Shown here: positions 8,692 through 18,410 of the stretch, one piece after another
Position numbering within the stretch: position 1 is the first letter of the stretch
Layout of the letters: each line of letters starts with the position of its first letter
Assembly (NCBI GenBank): GCA_020723505.1
Contig: DYIT01000010.1
Location: 15,089 to 66,902, forward strand
Origin: Candidatus Kuenenia stuttgartensis
GTDB lineage: Bacteria; Planctomycetota; JAKEIC01; DYIT01
Direction: 5' to 3'
Length of the DNA stretch: 51,814 nucleotides
Translations under genes and position numbers: made by a program
The notes under the pieces: model-generated
The model's input: only the letters and a program-made list of their open reading frames with translations
Database searches by the model: none
What the model was told of the DNA's origin: nothing

Positions 8692-9942
8692 TTAGAAGAA
8701 CACCGTGAGGTGCAGTGACGCCTGGTGGTTGCGGTAGTCGCCGTCCGGGATGTTCGTGTAGCGGTAGCGGTAGTCGTAGTAGAGCCCGGCCGCGGCCCAG
8801 TCGTGGAAGTAGTACTCGAGCTTGAATCCGAATCCCGCTCTCTGGTACGAAGCCGAGTTGGAGGGCGCTGCGGTCTCGAAGGAGAAGTTGATGCCGGCGA
8901 AGAGGTCCTCGGTAATCTGCGGCGGGAACTTCATTTCGAACCCGATTTCCCCGCGGTCGTAGACGGCGTAGTTCGACGTGCCGGAGACCTCGAGCTTCCT
9001 GTAGCAGGCGAGGAAGAACGTGTAGCTGTCGTCCATCCTCCACGTGACCCTGGCCTCCCATGCGGGCCCTTCGTAGTCGCGCGTGTCCGGGTTGGTCCCA
9101 TCGGATCCGCGAATCTGCTTCATGTAGCCGAACTTCACGGTGAACGGGAAGTTGTCCATGAGCGTGCCCTTGGCGCCGGCCCAGACCGCAGAGTAGTTGG
9201 AGTCGTTGTTGAAGTCGGTCCTGAAATGGAAATGGCCGAACTCGTACTGGACGAACGCGAACACCTGCTGAAGCAGCTTCGCGTCCTCGACGAGCATGAA
9301 GTCCGCCGTGGCAGCGGCGTAATTCTCCATCCTGTCGAGGCTCTGAAACGGATCGTCGAAGTCGAACCAGCGGTTCTCCCAGGAGATCTCGGCCATGAAC
9401 GGCTCGAAGAACACGCCCGCACGCGCGGCAATCGAGTTCCTCCACCTGTCCGCCCGGTTGGAGTTGATTATGTCAATCGGGTCTGAGAGCCTGTCCAGGG
9501 TTTCGTCCAGGTCGACGAACAGCCAGTCGTAGTTGAGCGACCCCCTCAGGAACGCCGAATGCTCGAGAGTGTCCTGCTTCCCGCGTTTGGCGAACTCGAC
9601 GACCTTGACCTGGTATCCCAGCAGGGCTTCGTGCCGGTCCACAGGCAGGTCTGCACGCAGTCCGATAATGGTCCTGGAAATCACGTCGGTCTTTTCGTCG
9701 CCGTGAGGGTAGGCGAGGAAGATGTTGTCGTCGTAAGTCAGGAACTCGCTCAGGAACGCGTGCAGCCTGAACTCCCAGACCTTGGCCTGGCCGGACGGCT
9801 TGTAGAGCCTCCCGTCGACTTCCAGCTCGGCGGGCCTCTCCTTGGGGTCGCGCCTGTAGTAAATCTGCGCGTCCGCCAGCTGGGTTGCCGCGGTTATCGC
9901 GGCCAATGCGATTATAATCGTCTTCGTTTTTATGGACTCCAT
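8692..9942 (-). CDS. Outer-membrane beta-barrel protein (BBP2-like)
   Basis: 416 residues. A signal peptide (TIIIALAAITAATQLADA, cleavage near 25) is followed by a mature chain rich in Trp, Tyr and Phe in alternating strands, ending SLHLTVFF with a terminal Phe. An early YDDNIFL motif resembles the start of the putative beta-barrel porin 2 family. It is the last gene of the minus-strand block and converges with fdhA. Role unknown: possibly a porin or surface-polymer-associated barrel. Not obviously part of the secretion machinery, although it sits downstream of it. Confidence 0.8.
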   Translation of the reverse strand: MESIKTKTIIIALAAITAATQLADAQIYYRRDPKERPAELEVDGRLYKPSGQAKVWEFRLHAFLSEFLTYDDNIFLAYPHGDEKTDVISRTIIGLRADLPVDRHEALLGYQVKVVEFAKRGKQDTLEHSAFLRGSLNYDWLFVDLDETLDRLSDPIDIINSNRADRWRNSIAARAGVFFEPFMAEISWENRWFDFDDPFQSLDRMENYAAATADFMLVEDAKLLQQVFAFVQYEFGHFHFRTDFNNDSNYSAVWAGAKGTLMDNFPFTVKFGYMKQIRGSDGTNPDTRDYEGPAWEARVTWRMDDSYTFFLACYRKLEVSGTSNYAVYDRGEIGFEMKFPPQITEDLFAGINFSFETAAPSNSASYQRAGFGFKLEYYFHDWAAAGLYYDYRYRYTNIPDGDYRNHQASLHLTVFF

Positions 9943-9959
9943 CCCTCCGTCCTGCGGAA

Positions 9960-11381
9960 TCAGCGCAGGAACGGACTGGCCTCCGCGACCGTCTTCACGT
10001 CGCCGGCGTCCCGGAACGCGTCCCCGCGGGGAATCGCGAGATCGTTCTCGTCCGTGAAGAACCTGTACGAAACCGGCCTGCCGTCAGTGTAAATCATTAC
10101 GGTGAATTCGCCGCCGCCGAGCAGGACCTTCCCGGATTTCTCCGGATGGGCTTTCCCGGACGGCTCGGGCTCGAGCGCCCCCTCAGGCGGCAGCTCGAAA
10201 ATCCTCTTGTGGACCGAGAGGAGGACCACTTCCGAGTCCTTGGGGTGAATCACGTCGGCTCCGCCCTTGAGCGGTACGTTGACGCTGAAGCCCGGGACGC
10301 GGAGGCTTTCGATGGTCATCTGCTTGCCTTCGAGGTGCTGTATCCTGTCCCATTCGCCCGAAGGGTCTATTCTCGTCCAGAAAGAGGATCCGTTGAGAAC
10401 GATGCGGTTGGCGGGCGTCTTTATCTTGAAAGACTTCCCTTCGAGGCTTGCCGTGAAGAATCCGCACCTGAATGCCGCGAGCCCCTGGATCGACGCCCCG
10501 GTGCGGTCCAGCGTCAGCATCAGGTCCGAGTCCTGGCCCGCCATCAGCTTCTGGACCGCGTCGAACTTCACCTCGAGCATGCCCTTGCCGCCGACATGGT
10601 ACTCGAACGTGTCGGCGTGCTCCTGCTTCGCCTCTCCGGCCGGAACGACCATCCCGCCGACCTTGGCTATGCTCCTGACAGCGCCCGCCGAAATCGTAAA
10701 GGTCTTCCCCGGGCCGACCTCCATCTGCTTCTCGGCCAGGAAAATCCTGACGGTCGCCTTGTCGGAAAGGTTCGAGACGTTGACCGACTGCTCGCCGGTC
10801 TTTTCGTCGGAAATGACCTGCAGAGTGGCCTGGGCTCCCTCCCCGGCGAACACGGCGTCTCCGAGCGGGAGCTTTACCGACACCGGATTCTTCTTGAAAT
10901 CGATGGTCGCCGCCCCCTTGAGGAGGGCGAAGAAGCGCTTGTTGATTGCCGGAGCCTTCGGGGTGAAGAACACAATCTCGGAGGATTCTATCGTCTGGAA
11001 CCTCGTGCCGTCGCCGTAGTAGGCGTTTCCGAATCCATCCGGTCCGAACGAGGCCTTCTGGACCTCGCCGTCAAGCGACATGTAATCAAGGGCCGGTTCT
11101 TTGCCTGCCTGCGGCGCATCCGCGGGCTCCGGTTTGGTTTCGGGGGGCTTGGCCCCGCCTTCCGGCGCCTTTTCTTCGGCGGGTTTTTCGCCGGAATCCG
11201 CCGGTTTGGCCCCGGCTTCGGCAGGTTTCGCCTCCGCGCCTCCGTTGCCGGGCTGGGCTCCTCCCTCAGGGGCTGGTTTTTTATCCTCCGGCTTCGCGGC
11301 GCCCGGGTCCTGCGCGGCTAGGCCTGTGGAAAATACCAGGACCGCCAGAAAGGCGGCTAGAAAGCGAAAATCCCTTTTCAC
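9960..11381 (-). CDS. Secreted/periplasmic protein of unknown function with Pro-Ala-Glu-rich linker
   Basis: 473 residues from GTG 11381, with GGGAGG five to six bases upstream. Signal peptide FLAAFLAVLVFSTGLAAQ, then about 75 residues dominated by Pro, Ala, Glu, Gly and Lys (a flexible linker), then a beta-rich body from about residue 95. Parts of the body (TLQVISDEKTGEQSVNVSNL, the VGPGKTFTI turn, VAGIRSI-like strands) recall FecR-type or surface-layer-associated periplasmic domains, but I do not recognise a family with confidence. Seventeen bases separate it from the beta-barrel gene, so the two probably share a transcript and may act together in the envelope. Confidence 0.8.
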   Translation of the reverse strand: MKRDFRFLAAFLAVLVFSTGLAAQDPGAAKPEDKKPAPEGGAQPGNGGAEAKPAEAGAKPADSGEKPAEEKAPEGGAKPPETKPEPADAPQAGKEPALDYMSLDGEVQKASFGPDGFGNAYYGDGTRFQTIESSEIVFFTPKAPAINKRFFALLKGAATIDFKKNPVSVKLPLGDAVFAGEGAQATLQVISDEKTGEQSVNVSNLSDKATVRIFLAEKQMEVGPGKTFTISAGAVRSIAKVGGMVVPAGEAKQEHADTFEYHVGGKGMLEVKFDAVQKLMAGQDSDLMLTLDRTGASIQGLAAFRCGFFTASLEGKSFKIKTPANRIVLNGSSFWTRIDPSGEWDRIQHLEGKQMTIESLRVPGFSVNVPLKGGADVIHPKDSEVVLLSVHKRIFELPPEGALEPEPSGKAHPEKSGKVLLGGGEFTVMIYTDGRPVSYRFFTDENDLAIPRGDAFRDAGDVKTVAEASPFLR

Positions 11382-11596
11382 GCTTCCTCCCTTTCAAGGA
11401 TGAAGAGCGTCATGAAGGCAATAATGCGCCTGTGCTTGAATCGGGCGCTTCCAAACGCTGCGCAAATCTACCTTTCGAACCGCCATGATGTCAAGGAAAT
11501 TCGAGCAAAGATTGCGGCGTGTATTTCAAACGGCGCGGGGAAGGCGGGAATCTGCTCTATTGGGGGTACGGAGACCCGGATACCGCTGAAAGGAGT

Positions 11597-13330
11597 TCAT
11601 ATTACGGGATTGGCCCTGTCGGAAACATCGAGAATCGCATCAAGCACGGCGGCAATCTCAGAGTCCAGATCCCCGATAGGCACATGACGCGCGAGTTCGT
11701 GATAATTGCTCTTTTTCATCATATTCGGGAGTCCGAGTTTTTCGAAGAATCCGTCGAAGACCCTCTCGAGGAATTCATCACGGACCTTGGCGTCTTTCCA
11801 CCATGGGTCTGACGGTTTCCTCAATGCGGCCGGCGCCAACAGGTCACGAATCATTTCGTCCATGACCTGCTTCCTCTTGTCGGACTCCGCCGGTGCGAAA
11901 AGCGGACCCGGCGCGGGTTCAGGCCCAAGGGAGACCGTTGCTTCCGCATAGGAAAGAAGGGCGGCCGGTGAACAGAGGTAGTTTTCGATTTCTTTCCTCT
12001 TCCACATCATCTCAACGAGATCGGCGCCATCCATGAGAGCGGAATCAAGTCGATCAAAAAGGGCAAATCCGATGAAGTCGGGTTTTGCTTCCTTCAATCC
12101 ATTGAAGTGGCTTCGGGCATTGACCGGCTGGTTCATTACATAACGCACAAATGGCCGTTCAAGCGCTTCCGAAGCCCTGTGACCGAGTCTGGAGGCAAAA
12201 CTTCGGAGTATCGCCAGATCGGTCGAACCTTCGAGATACAGGGCCCATCCTTTCTGTTCGGCCTGGAGATATTGATCAAAGCCGATTTCCCTCAGAGACT
12301 TGAGAAGCTGGCTTCCCCGGTCATCTATCCTATGAGGTTTGCCGACAAAAGCGACAACCACATTTCTTCCGGCGGCCTCATTCAGGAATACTTCAGAATG
12401 GCTGGCAACGAGGATTTGGCAGTTCGCTTTCAGTGCTGATTCGCAGAGAATTTCATATATCTGCCTCTGACGGAGGATTTCGAGGTGCGCATCGGGTTCG
12501 TCTATCATCAGGACCGAGCCCGGATTGATGCTTATGTAGGCCAGCAAAAGCAGTGTTTGCTGGAGGCCCCGGCCCGCAGAGGAAAGGTCAAGATGAACGC
12601 CTTGGCGCTCACGATACGTCATCTTTATTTGGCCTTCATCATTGACGGGCTCGTCGATGGATACCCCGAAGAGGTGCTCGATTTGCTTGCATAAGTCCTC
12701 CCACTTCCTCCGCCCGTCGTTCCCGGTGAACGCAAGGAAGCATAGATTCCTCAGGACCTCGGCCGTCCGGCCTTCTCCGATTCTTCTGGCGATTACTTCG
12801 GGGTCAAGCTTTTCCTCGATTGATGCAAGCCCGGACATGGGGGGAAGGAAGCAGATTTTCAGCCCTGCCGCTCCATCAGGGATATCCCCTTCACCCTTGC
12901 CCGGTGCGGGAATGGGTTTGCAGTAGAATGATTCCTCGTTGGCGTAGTCGAACTCCATCCCGCATTCCCAAAATTTCCCATCGGAGACGCATTCGACGGT
13001 TATCTCCATGCGGATGTTTTTAGTCACCGTCTTTCCGGACGGTCTCTTTACGTCCCTGACGTGCAGGTCTTTCCACAGGAGCTTTGCGCTTGGATTGGGG
13101 ATGGATGAGAGGTCCTTCCTGTTGATTGCGACCCCAGGCCGTTCCTTGGGACGTTTCTTGCCGCCTCTTTTCTGTATCCACCGCTTGACTCCGGCATCCC
13201 AGAGGGCGAGAGCCTGAAGCGCCGTGGTTTTTCCGGAGTTGTTGGGACCGATGAATACGACCGGATTTCCGAGCTCGATTTCAGCTTCAGTGAATCTTTT
13301 GAAGTTGCGTATTGTCAGCTTCGTCAGCAT
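11597..13330 (-). CDS. OLD-family ATPase with C-terminal TOPRIM nuclease domain
   Basis: 577 residues. N-terminal ABC/SMC-like ATPase: LTIRNFKRF start, Walker A GPNNSGKTT (residues 28-36), signature LSSAGRGLQQ, Walker B MIDEPDAHL. A TOPRIM-type domain follows: E367 in YLEGSTD, then FDRLD (D426, D429), and KRKEIENYL, a motif common in OLD-like TOPRIM ATPases. Such proteins are single-gene or two-gene anti-phage or DNA-processing nucleases in known cases. No UvrD-like helicase (GajB) or other partner is adjacent. It sits between gspD and the envelope genes on the same strand. Two 60-base samples counted by eye give 48% and 52% GC, against 67% for a gspL sample; this suggests acquisition by transfer. 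Confidence 0.88.
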   Translation of the reverse strand: MLTKLTIRNFKRFTEAEIELGNPVVFIGPNNSGKTTALQALALWDAGVKRWIQKRGGKKRPKERPGVAINRKDLSSIPNPSAKLLWKDLHVRDVKRPSGKTVTKNIRMEITVECVSDGKFWECGMEFDYANEESFYCKPIPAPGKGEGDIPDGAAGLKICFLPPMSGLASIEEKLDPEVIARRIGEGRTAEVLRNLCFLAFTGNDGRRKWEDLCKQIEHLFGVSIDEPVNDEGQIKMTYRERQGVHLDLSSAGRGLQQTLLLLAYISINPGSVLMIDEPDAHLEILRQRQIYEILCESALKANCQILVASHSEVFLNEAAGRNVVVAFVGKPHRIDDRGSQLLKSLREIGFDQYLQAEQKGWALYLEGSTDLAILRSFASRLGHRASEALERPFVRYVMNQPVNARSHFNGLKEAKPDFIGFALFDRLDSALMDGADLVEMMWKRKEIENYLCSPAALLSYAEATVSLGPEPAPGPLFAPAESDKRKQVMDEMIRDLLAPAALRKPSDPWWKDAKVRDEFLERVFDGFFEKLGLPNMMKKSNYHELARHVPIGDLDSEIAAVLDAILDVSDRANPVI

Positions 13331-13396
13331 TTTTCGCCTGCCCCCGTTTATGAAAGGGCATGTTCCCGGCGGCGCCGTGCCCGGCGCTGCGGATTA

Positions 13397-15568
13397 TTAT
13401 TCCAGCTGCTCGGAGATTCTCTTCTTGCGCACCCTGTCGAGGGGAACGCCGTCGTTGACGATGCCGTCGAGGAGCGCGCGGTCCATGAGCCTGAGCGCCT
13501 CGGTCTCCATTTCCGAAATCCTCTTGAGAGATTCCGAGTTGCGCACCACGACCGGAGTCAGGAAGATCATGAGCTCGGTCCTGACCTCCTCGAAGTCCTC
13601 CGACTTGAACAGCGCGCCTATGAGGGGAATGTCCCCGAGGATGGGGATGCTGTATTCGGAGCTGGATGTCTTGTTCCTTATGAGCCCCCCGATGATGACG
13701 GTCTGGCCGTCCTTCACGGCGACCGTGGTCTGGGCCGAAGAGGTGACGAATACGGGGGCCATGGCTCCTTCCGATATCTGCACCCCCTCGGATTCCGGGG
13801 CCATTTCGGACACCTCGGGCATCACCTCCATCTTCACCAGCCCGTCGGGATTGACGTGCGGGGTCACCTGCAGGGAGATGCCGATGTCCTCGTACTGGAC
13901 GGAGTTTATGACGTTGCCCGTGTCCGTGACGCGCGTGTTTGTGATTCTGGGGATTTGCCTGCCCACGCTTATCTTCGCCTGCTGGTTGTCGAGTGCGAGA
14001 ATCCTCGGCGCGGAGAGGACCTTCATCTTGCCCTTCCTCTTCAGCGCCCTTATGAACACGTCTATGTTCTCCGAGATGAGCTGGTAGCGGAACCCCGTGT
14101 TGTTGGCGGCGCCGGTGAGCCCGAAGTTCGTGTTGGAAGACCACGACCCGTTGTCGTCCCCGACCTGCACGGAGTCGTTCCACGACCATTCCATGCCGAG
14201 CTCCGTCTCGTTGTCGAGCGTGACCTCGGCGATGAAGACCTTGATGAGCACCTGCGCCCTGACCATGTCGAGCTCGTCGATTAGCTTCTTGAGGAGCGGG
14301 AAGTTCCTGGGATTTGTCGCGACAACGAGGGAGTTGTTGTCCTTGTCGGCCTGGACCTTCACGTCACCGACTATCTCGTCGTAGCCGCCCTCGCCCGCGC
14401 GGGCGCGGCTGAACCCGCCCGCGCCGCCCCCGGGCTGCTGGCCCCCCCGGCCGCCGCCGCCTCCGAACATCCAGTTGAACGGGAATCCGCCTCCGGATCC
14501 GCCCGTCCCGGTCCCGCCGCCGGTCCTCGCGGTCCCGGTAGTCTTGTTCTGGAGGAGGTTGGTAAGGAGAGTGGTCACGTTCGTCACGTCCGCGTTCTTG
14601 AGGTGGAAGACCATCGTCGATTCTATTTCCATGGGTTTGAGGTCGAGCTCGGAAACGAGCTTCTCAATCTGCGTCATGTAGTCCTTGGCCGCGCGGACGA
14701 TGATTGTGTTCGTGCGATCGTCCACCGAGCACTTCACCTTCTGAACCGGCTGGAGCTTGTCGTCGGTCTTCTCGGGCTGCCCGAGAAGCCTCCCTATGAA
14801 CCGCCCGATTCCGCCGCTCCCCTGGTCCCTCCTCTGCGAATCCTCCTCGAAGATTTCGTTTATCACCTTGGACACCGAGGTCGCGTCTGCGTTGCGAAGA
14901 GTGAAGGGCTTGATGAGTATCTCCTGGCTCACCTGCTTGTCGAGCGCGTTGATGACCGAGCAGAACTTGCGCACGTTGGTCGCGGTGTCTATGAGAATCA
15001 GCGAATTGGACCTCACGTTTATGAGAAGCTTGCCGCCGTCCGCCACGAGGTCCTCGAGCTCCTTCTTGATGTCGGTCACCGAGGAGTACTGGAGGGGGAT
15101 TATCTGCGTGACGATGTTGTCGCCGAAGGGGATCTGCTCGGGATCGGAACCGACGTGTATCTCGAAGGTCCTTTTCTTGGCGTCCTCGAGAGTGAGGACG
15201 ATTACGACGTCCTTTACCTTCACGGTGCTCAAGCCGTGCTGGACGAGGACGGAATTGAGGAAATCGAGCGCCCTTTCGACCGGGACGGGTTCGGCGCTCA
15301 CGGCGTTGATGCGGGTGTCCAGCTTAGCCTGGACGTCCTTGTGCTTGTCGAAGATAATCGTCCATCCGGTCTGCTTGGAGAGGTATTCCGCGACCTGCGA
15401 AATCCTCGCGTCCTTGAGGTTGAAGGAAATCGCGCCGGCCTGCGATCCGGGCTTCTCCTGGGCGCATGCCTCGTTCTGCGCCGGGAAAGGCAGCGGCGCG
15501 AACACCAGCGCCTCGGCCGCGATCGCCATCACCAACGCCCTGAACGTCTTCCTTGTTTGGGTCTTCAT
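13397..15568 (-). CDS. gspD: Type II secretion outer-membrane secretin GspD
   Basis: 723 residues from ATG 15568, with AGGAG six bases upstream (two ATGs just upstream are too close to this site). Signal peptide about 1-36. Ring domains N0 (SFNLKDARISQVAEYLS), N1, N2 and N3 follow. N3 contains a long Gly-rich insert (lines near 14400-14540), a usual feature of GspD. The secretin core carries VKDGQTVIIGGLI and PILGDIPLIGALF, and the chain ends shortly after TELMIFLTPVVV. It forms the outer-membrane channel. No S-domain for a pilotin is evident, and no pilotin gene is in the window. It is the last gene of the secretion operon, 74 bases after the GspC-like gene. Confidence 0.95.
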   Translation of the reverse strand: MKTQTRKTFRALVMAIAAEALVFAPLPFPAQNEACAQEKPGSQAGAISFNLKDARISQVAEYLSKQTGWTIIFDKHKDVQAKLDTRINAVSAEPVPVERALDFLNSVLVQHGLSTVKVKDVVIVLTLEDAKKRTFEIHVGSDPEQIPFGDNIVTQIIPLQYSSVTDIKKELEDLVADGGKLLINVRSNSLILIDTATNVRKFCSVINALDKQVSQEILIKPFTLRNADATSVSKVINEIFEEDSQRRDQGSGGIGRFIGRLLGQPEKTDDKLQPVQKVKCSVDDRTNTIIVRAAKDYMTQIEKLVSELDLKPMEIESTMVFHLKNADVTNVTTLLTNLLQNKTTGTARTGGGTGTGGSGGGFPFNWMFGGGGGRGGQQPGGGAGGFSRARAGEGGYDEIVGDVKVQADKDNNSLVVATNPRNFPLLKKLIDELDMVRAQVLIKVFIAEVTLDNETELGMEWSWNDSVQVGDDNGSWSSNTNFGLTGAANNTGFRYQLISENIDVFIRALKRKGKMKVLSAPRILALDNQQAKISVGRQIPRITNTRVTDTGNVINSVQYEDIGISLQVTPHVNPDGLVKMEVMPEVSEMAPESEGVQISEGAMAPVFVTSSAQTTVAVKDGQTVIIGGLIRNKTSSSEYSIPILGDIPLIGALFKSEDFEEVRTELMIFLTPVVVRNSESLKRISEMETEALRLMDRALLDGIVNDGVPLDRVRKKRISEQLE

Positions 15569-15642
15569 CTGCATCTCCTGCAAGTTCCCGAACTCAATCC
15601 TGATTCAAATCGGAATTCCAGTCATGCCGTCCCGGGGCGGCC

Positions 15643-16311
15643 TCATTTCACGGTATCCTTGCGTTTGGCCCTGAGCCTCTCCTCGATTTCCTTCCGCTTG
15701 TCGTCGGACATGGCCGGCTGGCCCGGCGCCGCCGGCTTGTCGGAGGGCGCTGCCGCGGACGACGCCTTGTCCGGCGCCTGGGGCTCCTCGCCTCCGGTCC
15801 ATTCCTCCCTGACAGTCTCGCCGTCATGGAACGACTGGCCCAGCGCGATCTTCTTGCGGGCTCCTTCGTGGTCGGTTATCTCGACCCCGTCCATGGCCAC
15901 GGACTCGATCCTGATTTTCCTGAACGGGCTCCCCTCGGGCAGGAAGACGCCGGGTCCGCCCGAGACGTCCATCATCGCCTGGTATTTCCCGCTCGCGCGG
16001 TCCCAGACGACTCCCGTGAGCGTGAGGTTGCTGACCTTGATGATTATCCTGGTCCTGGGCTTGGCGGGCGGCTTCTCCTCCTTGGGAGCCGGCTTCAGGT
16101 ACATTTTCGGGGAGAACGGGTTCTTCGTGATAATCCCGTCGTAATGCTCAATCTGCTTCTGTCCGTTCGCCCCGGCCGGTTTTGCCGCCTCTGCCTCCGC
16201 GGCGGCTCCGGAGGCCGGAGCGGGCGCAGGCTTCTCCTTCTCGGCCTCGCCTGCGAAGCAGATGCCCTGCAGCGCGGCCGCAATCGCGATTCCGGCAAAA
16301 ATCCTCTTCAT
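15643..16311 (-). CDS. GspC/PilP-like periplasmic connector of the secretion system
   Basis: 222 residues from ATG 16311, with GGGGGAG three bases upstream. Signal peptide or N-terminal anchor (IFAGIAIAAALQGICFA), then an Ala/Pro-rich linker, then a small beta domain beginning ITKNPFSPKMY. This is like the homology region of GspC and PilP, which joins the inner-membrane platform to the N-domains of the secretin. VSNLTLTGVVWD and the VAMDGVEITD strand fit this fold. The tail is Lys/Arg-rich (MSDDKRKEIEERLRAKRKD). It lies between gspM and gspD, the expected place for a connector. Too short and divergent to say whether GspC or PilP is the better name. Confidence 0.8.
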   Translation of the reverse strand: MKRIFAGIAIAAALQGICFAGEAEKEKPAPAPASGAAAEAEAAKPAGANGQKQIEHYDGIITKNPFSPKMYLKPAPKEEKPPAKPRTRIIIKVSNLTLTGVVWDRASGKYQAMMDVSGGPGVFLPEGSPFRKIRIESVAMDGVEITDHEGARKKIALGQSFHDGETVREEWTGGEEPQAPDKASSAAAPSDKPAAPGQPAMSDDKRKEIEERLRAKRKDTVK

Positions 16312-16334
16312 CTTCTCCCCCGTTCCCAGGCCGT

Positions 16335-16862
16335 CTACTCGGCCTGAACCAGCGTCGAGAGCCTCATGTTCACCGAGAGCGTTTCGCCGCTCTTGCCCTC
16401 CTGGACGATGTCCAGCTGGGAAATCTTCAGAAGCCTCGGGGACGTCTCCAGATAGTACAGGTAGTCCCTGAGCTGCTTTATGTCGCATTCGAACCTGATT
16501 GCGAAAGCCATCTTCATGTACTTCTCGAGTATCGTCGTCTTGTCGAGGTACTTGTTGTCGGTCACCTGCAGGTTCGCCTTCTGCGCAAGCTCCCTGATGT
16601 GGACCTGGAACTCGTTGCTCATCTTCTCCGCCGAACTGCGCGGAATTATCGATTCGACCTCCTCTATCTTCCTGCGGAAGACAGGCTCCTTCTTCACGAA
16701 CTCGAGCAGCTTCTTCTTCTTCTCGAGGAGCGACTTCTCGCGCTTGTCGATTTCGGCCATGCCGGCCTCGAAAGGCGCGAGGAACAGGAAGTTGACCGCC
16801 GCTGCGCATGCGACCGCGAGCGTGGCGTAAAGAACCCACTTTTCCCTCTTCGACAGAATCAT
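16335..16862 (-). CDS. GspM/PilO-like inner-membrane platform protein
   Basis: 175 residues. Short cytoplasmic N-terminus, one membrane helix (WVLYATLAVACAAAVNFLFL), a Lys/Glu-rich coiled coil (about 36-75), and a ferredoxin-like periplasmic domain at the C-terminus. This is the GspM/PilO layout. It overlaps the end of gspL by the ATGA tetranucleotide, implying coupled translation. In the machine this family pairs with GspL in the assembly platform. Confidence 0.83.
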   Translation of the reverse strand: MILSKREKWVLYATLAVACAAAVNFLFLAPFEAGMAEIDKREKSLLEKKKKLLEFVKKEPVFRRKIEEVESIIPRSSAEKMSNEFQVHIRELAQKANLQVTDNKYLDKTTILEKYMKMAFAIRFECDIKQLRDYLYYLETSPRLLKISQLDIVQEGKSGETLSVNMRLSTLVQAE

Positions 16863-18385
16863 TTCTTCTCAGCCTCAGCAAGCATTGCAACAATCTCGTA
16901 AGACCACGGGTACTCGTCCTTCCGGTCGGATTTCTGGAAACTCGTCATGTCCGCGGCCTTGAACAGGCCCGAGCGCTGCATCTGGGCAGCGTAGCTGGTG
17001 ATCTCCGATTCGGTCCTCGCCCGGCCGTTCATCCTTATGGGCTCCTTCTCCCTGAACCTGAGGTTCGTGACGTATATGCCCCACGAGGTCTGGCCTTCCT
17101 TGAACGGCTTCTGGTTCGAAATCTCGAGCAGGACGTCGAGCCATGACACGCGCTCCCTGGTCCAGCTCCTGAGCTCGTTCGACTTCTTCTCGAGCCCCTT
17201 GACGCGCTCCGTCTCCTCCTTCTCCAGCCTGTCGGTCTCGGCCTTGAGAATCCTGATCTCCGCCTCCCTCCGCTCCGTGAGGTTGCCGGGGACCGCGAAA
17301 AGGGCCGCGATTGAGCAGACGACGGCGGCCGCGGCCAGGATCGGCTTGAGCCTCCACTTCTTCCTCCCGACCGAGGCGAAGAACTCACCTTCGAGATTCA
17401 GCCTAATCCCCGTCCGGTCGAGCTCCGACCACAGCGCCCCTGCAAGCGCAAGGTATTCCCTCAGGGCAGTCTGCGGCTCCCTGGCAGCCCAGTCCATCCT
17501 CCCGGGGAACGAGACCGGGGCCGATGCCTTCATCCCCAGGCGCTCCCCGACGCGCTCCGCAAGCCCGTCCATGCCGGCCGACCTGCCGGACATGAACACC
17601 CGGTCCACGGCCCTGCCCTTGTTGTTGGCCGTGTAGTTCATGATTGATATGTTTATCTCCGAGGACAGCTTGTCCGCCCAGTCGGCCGCGGCGGAGGAGC
17701 CCGAGAGCCCTCTCTTCAGAGCTTCCGCGATCCCGGGGCCGGAACCCTCGGCCAGGGACGCCTCGCCCACGGGCAGGCTCCGGCTGAACGCAAGCATCCC
17801 GCCGTGCGCCACGAGGAGGTCGGATGACGTCTCTCCGATTTCCACCCACACCGCGTCTCCGGGCGTTCCGGCTTCCGACATGCCGCATGAATAGGCGTTG
17901 TATGCCCCGATCATCGAGAGCGTCGCGCAGTCGATTGAAAGGCCGGCCTCCGCGAAAGCCGCCCGGTTCTCGGAAAGCATGACGTGCGGCGCGCCCACCG
18001 CCGTCACCTCGACCCCGCCCTGGGGAGATTCCTGGTGGAAATACCCGACCTTCAGCCCCTGCTCGCCCACCGGCAGCGCCTTCTGGGCCTGGAACTGCAC
18101 CATCCGCTCCAGCTCCGAGGGGGAAACCGACGGCAGCGAGAACCTTCGCAGGAGCACTTTCTGGGCGGGAATGACCGCCGTCGCAGCATCGGTCCTGATT
18201 CCGGCCGCGCCGAGGACGCGCGCAAGGAGCCTGCCCAGCGCCGCAGGACTGGATTCCTCCCCTTCGGCGAGCTCCCCGCGGCCGCACCTGGTCACCACCA
18301 GCCGGCCGCCCTGGATTTCCGCTTCCAGGGCCCTCGCGCTCCTCTGTTCGAGGAGCACGGCTGTTCCTCTCTTCTTTCTGAGCAC
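16859..18385 (-). CDS. gspL: GspL-like assembly-platform protein (PilM- plus PilN-type domains)
   Basis: 508 residues from GTG 18385 (GGGG seven bases upstream), which places the start just after the gspK stop. Residues about 1-310: actin-like cytoplasmic domain related to PilM, with ATP-fold strands such as VWVEIGETSSDLLV and VFMSGRSAG. A membrane helix (LAAAAVVCSIAALFAV) near 345 is followed by a coiled coil and a PilN-like ferredoxin fold. GspL recruits the GspE ATPase to the membrane. An open reading frame extends 52 codons further upstream, but that part is Arg/Pro-rich and overlaps gspK, so it was not used. Confidence 0.88.
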   Translation of the reverse strand: MLRKKRGTAVLLEQRSARALEAEIQGGRLVVTRCGRGELAEGEESSPAALGRLLARVLGAAGIRTDAATAVIPAQKVLLRRFSLPSVSPSELERMVQFQAQKALPVGEQGLKVGYFHQESPQGGVEVTAVGAPHVMLSENRAAFAEAGLSIDCATLSMIGAYNAYSCGMSEAGTPGDAVWVEIGETSSDLLVAHGGMLAFSRSLPVGEASLAEGSGPGIAEALKRGLSGSSAAADWADKLSSEINISIMNYTANNKGRAVDRVFMSGRSAGMDGLAERVGERLGMKASAPVSFPGRMDWAAREPQTALREYLALAGALWSELDRTGIRLNLEGEFFASVGRKKWRLKPILAAAAVVCSIAALFAVPGNLTERREAEIRILKAETDRLEKEETERVKGLEKKSNELRSWTRERVSWLDVLLEISNQKPFKEGQTSWGIYVTNLRFREKEPIRMNGRARTESEITSYAAQMQRSGLFKAADMTSFQKSDRKDEYPWSYEIVAMLAEAEKK

Positions 18386-18410
18386 CTTGATACCCCGCCA
18401 ACAACGATAT

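Noticed and set aside
11400-11687. Plus-strand open frame (95 codons) in the gap before the OLD-like gene
   Set aside because: Starts with no ribosome site, overlaps the OLD-like gene end and shows no family pattern.
14603-16144. Long plus-strand open frame (513 codons) opposite gspD and the GspC-like gene
   Set aside because: Shadow of the minus-strand secretin; no signal, motif or ribosome site.
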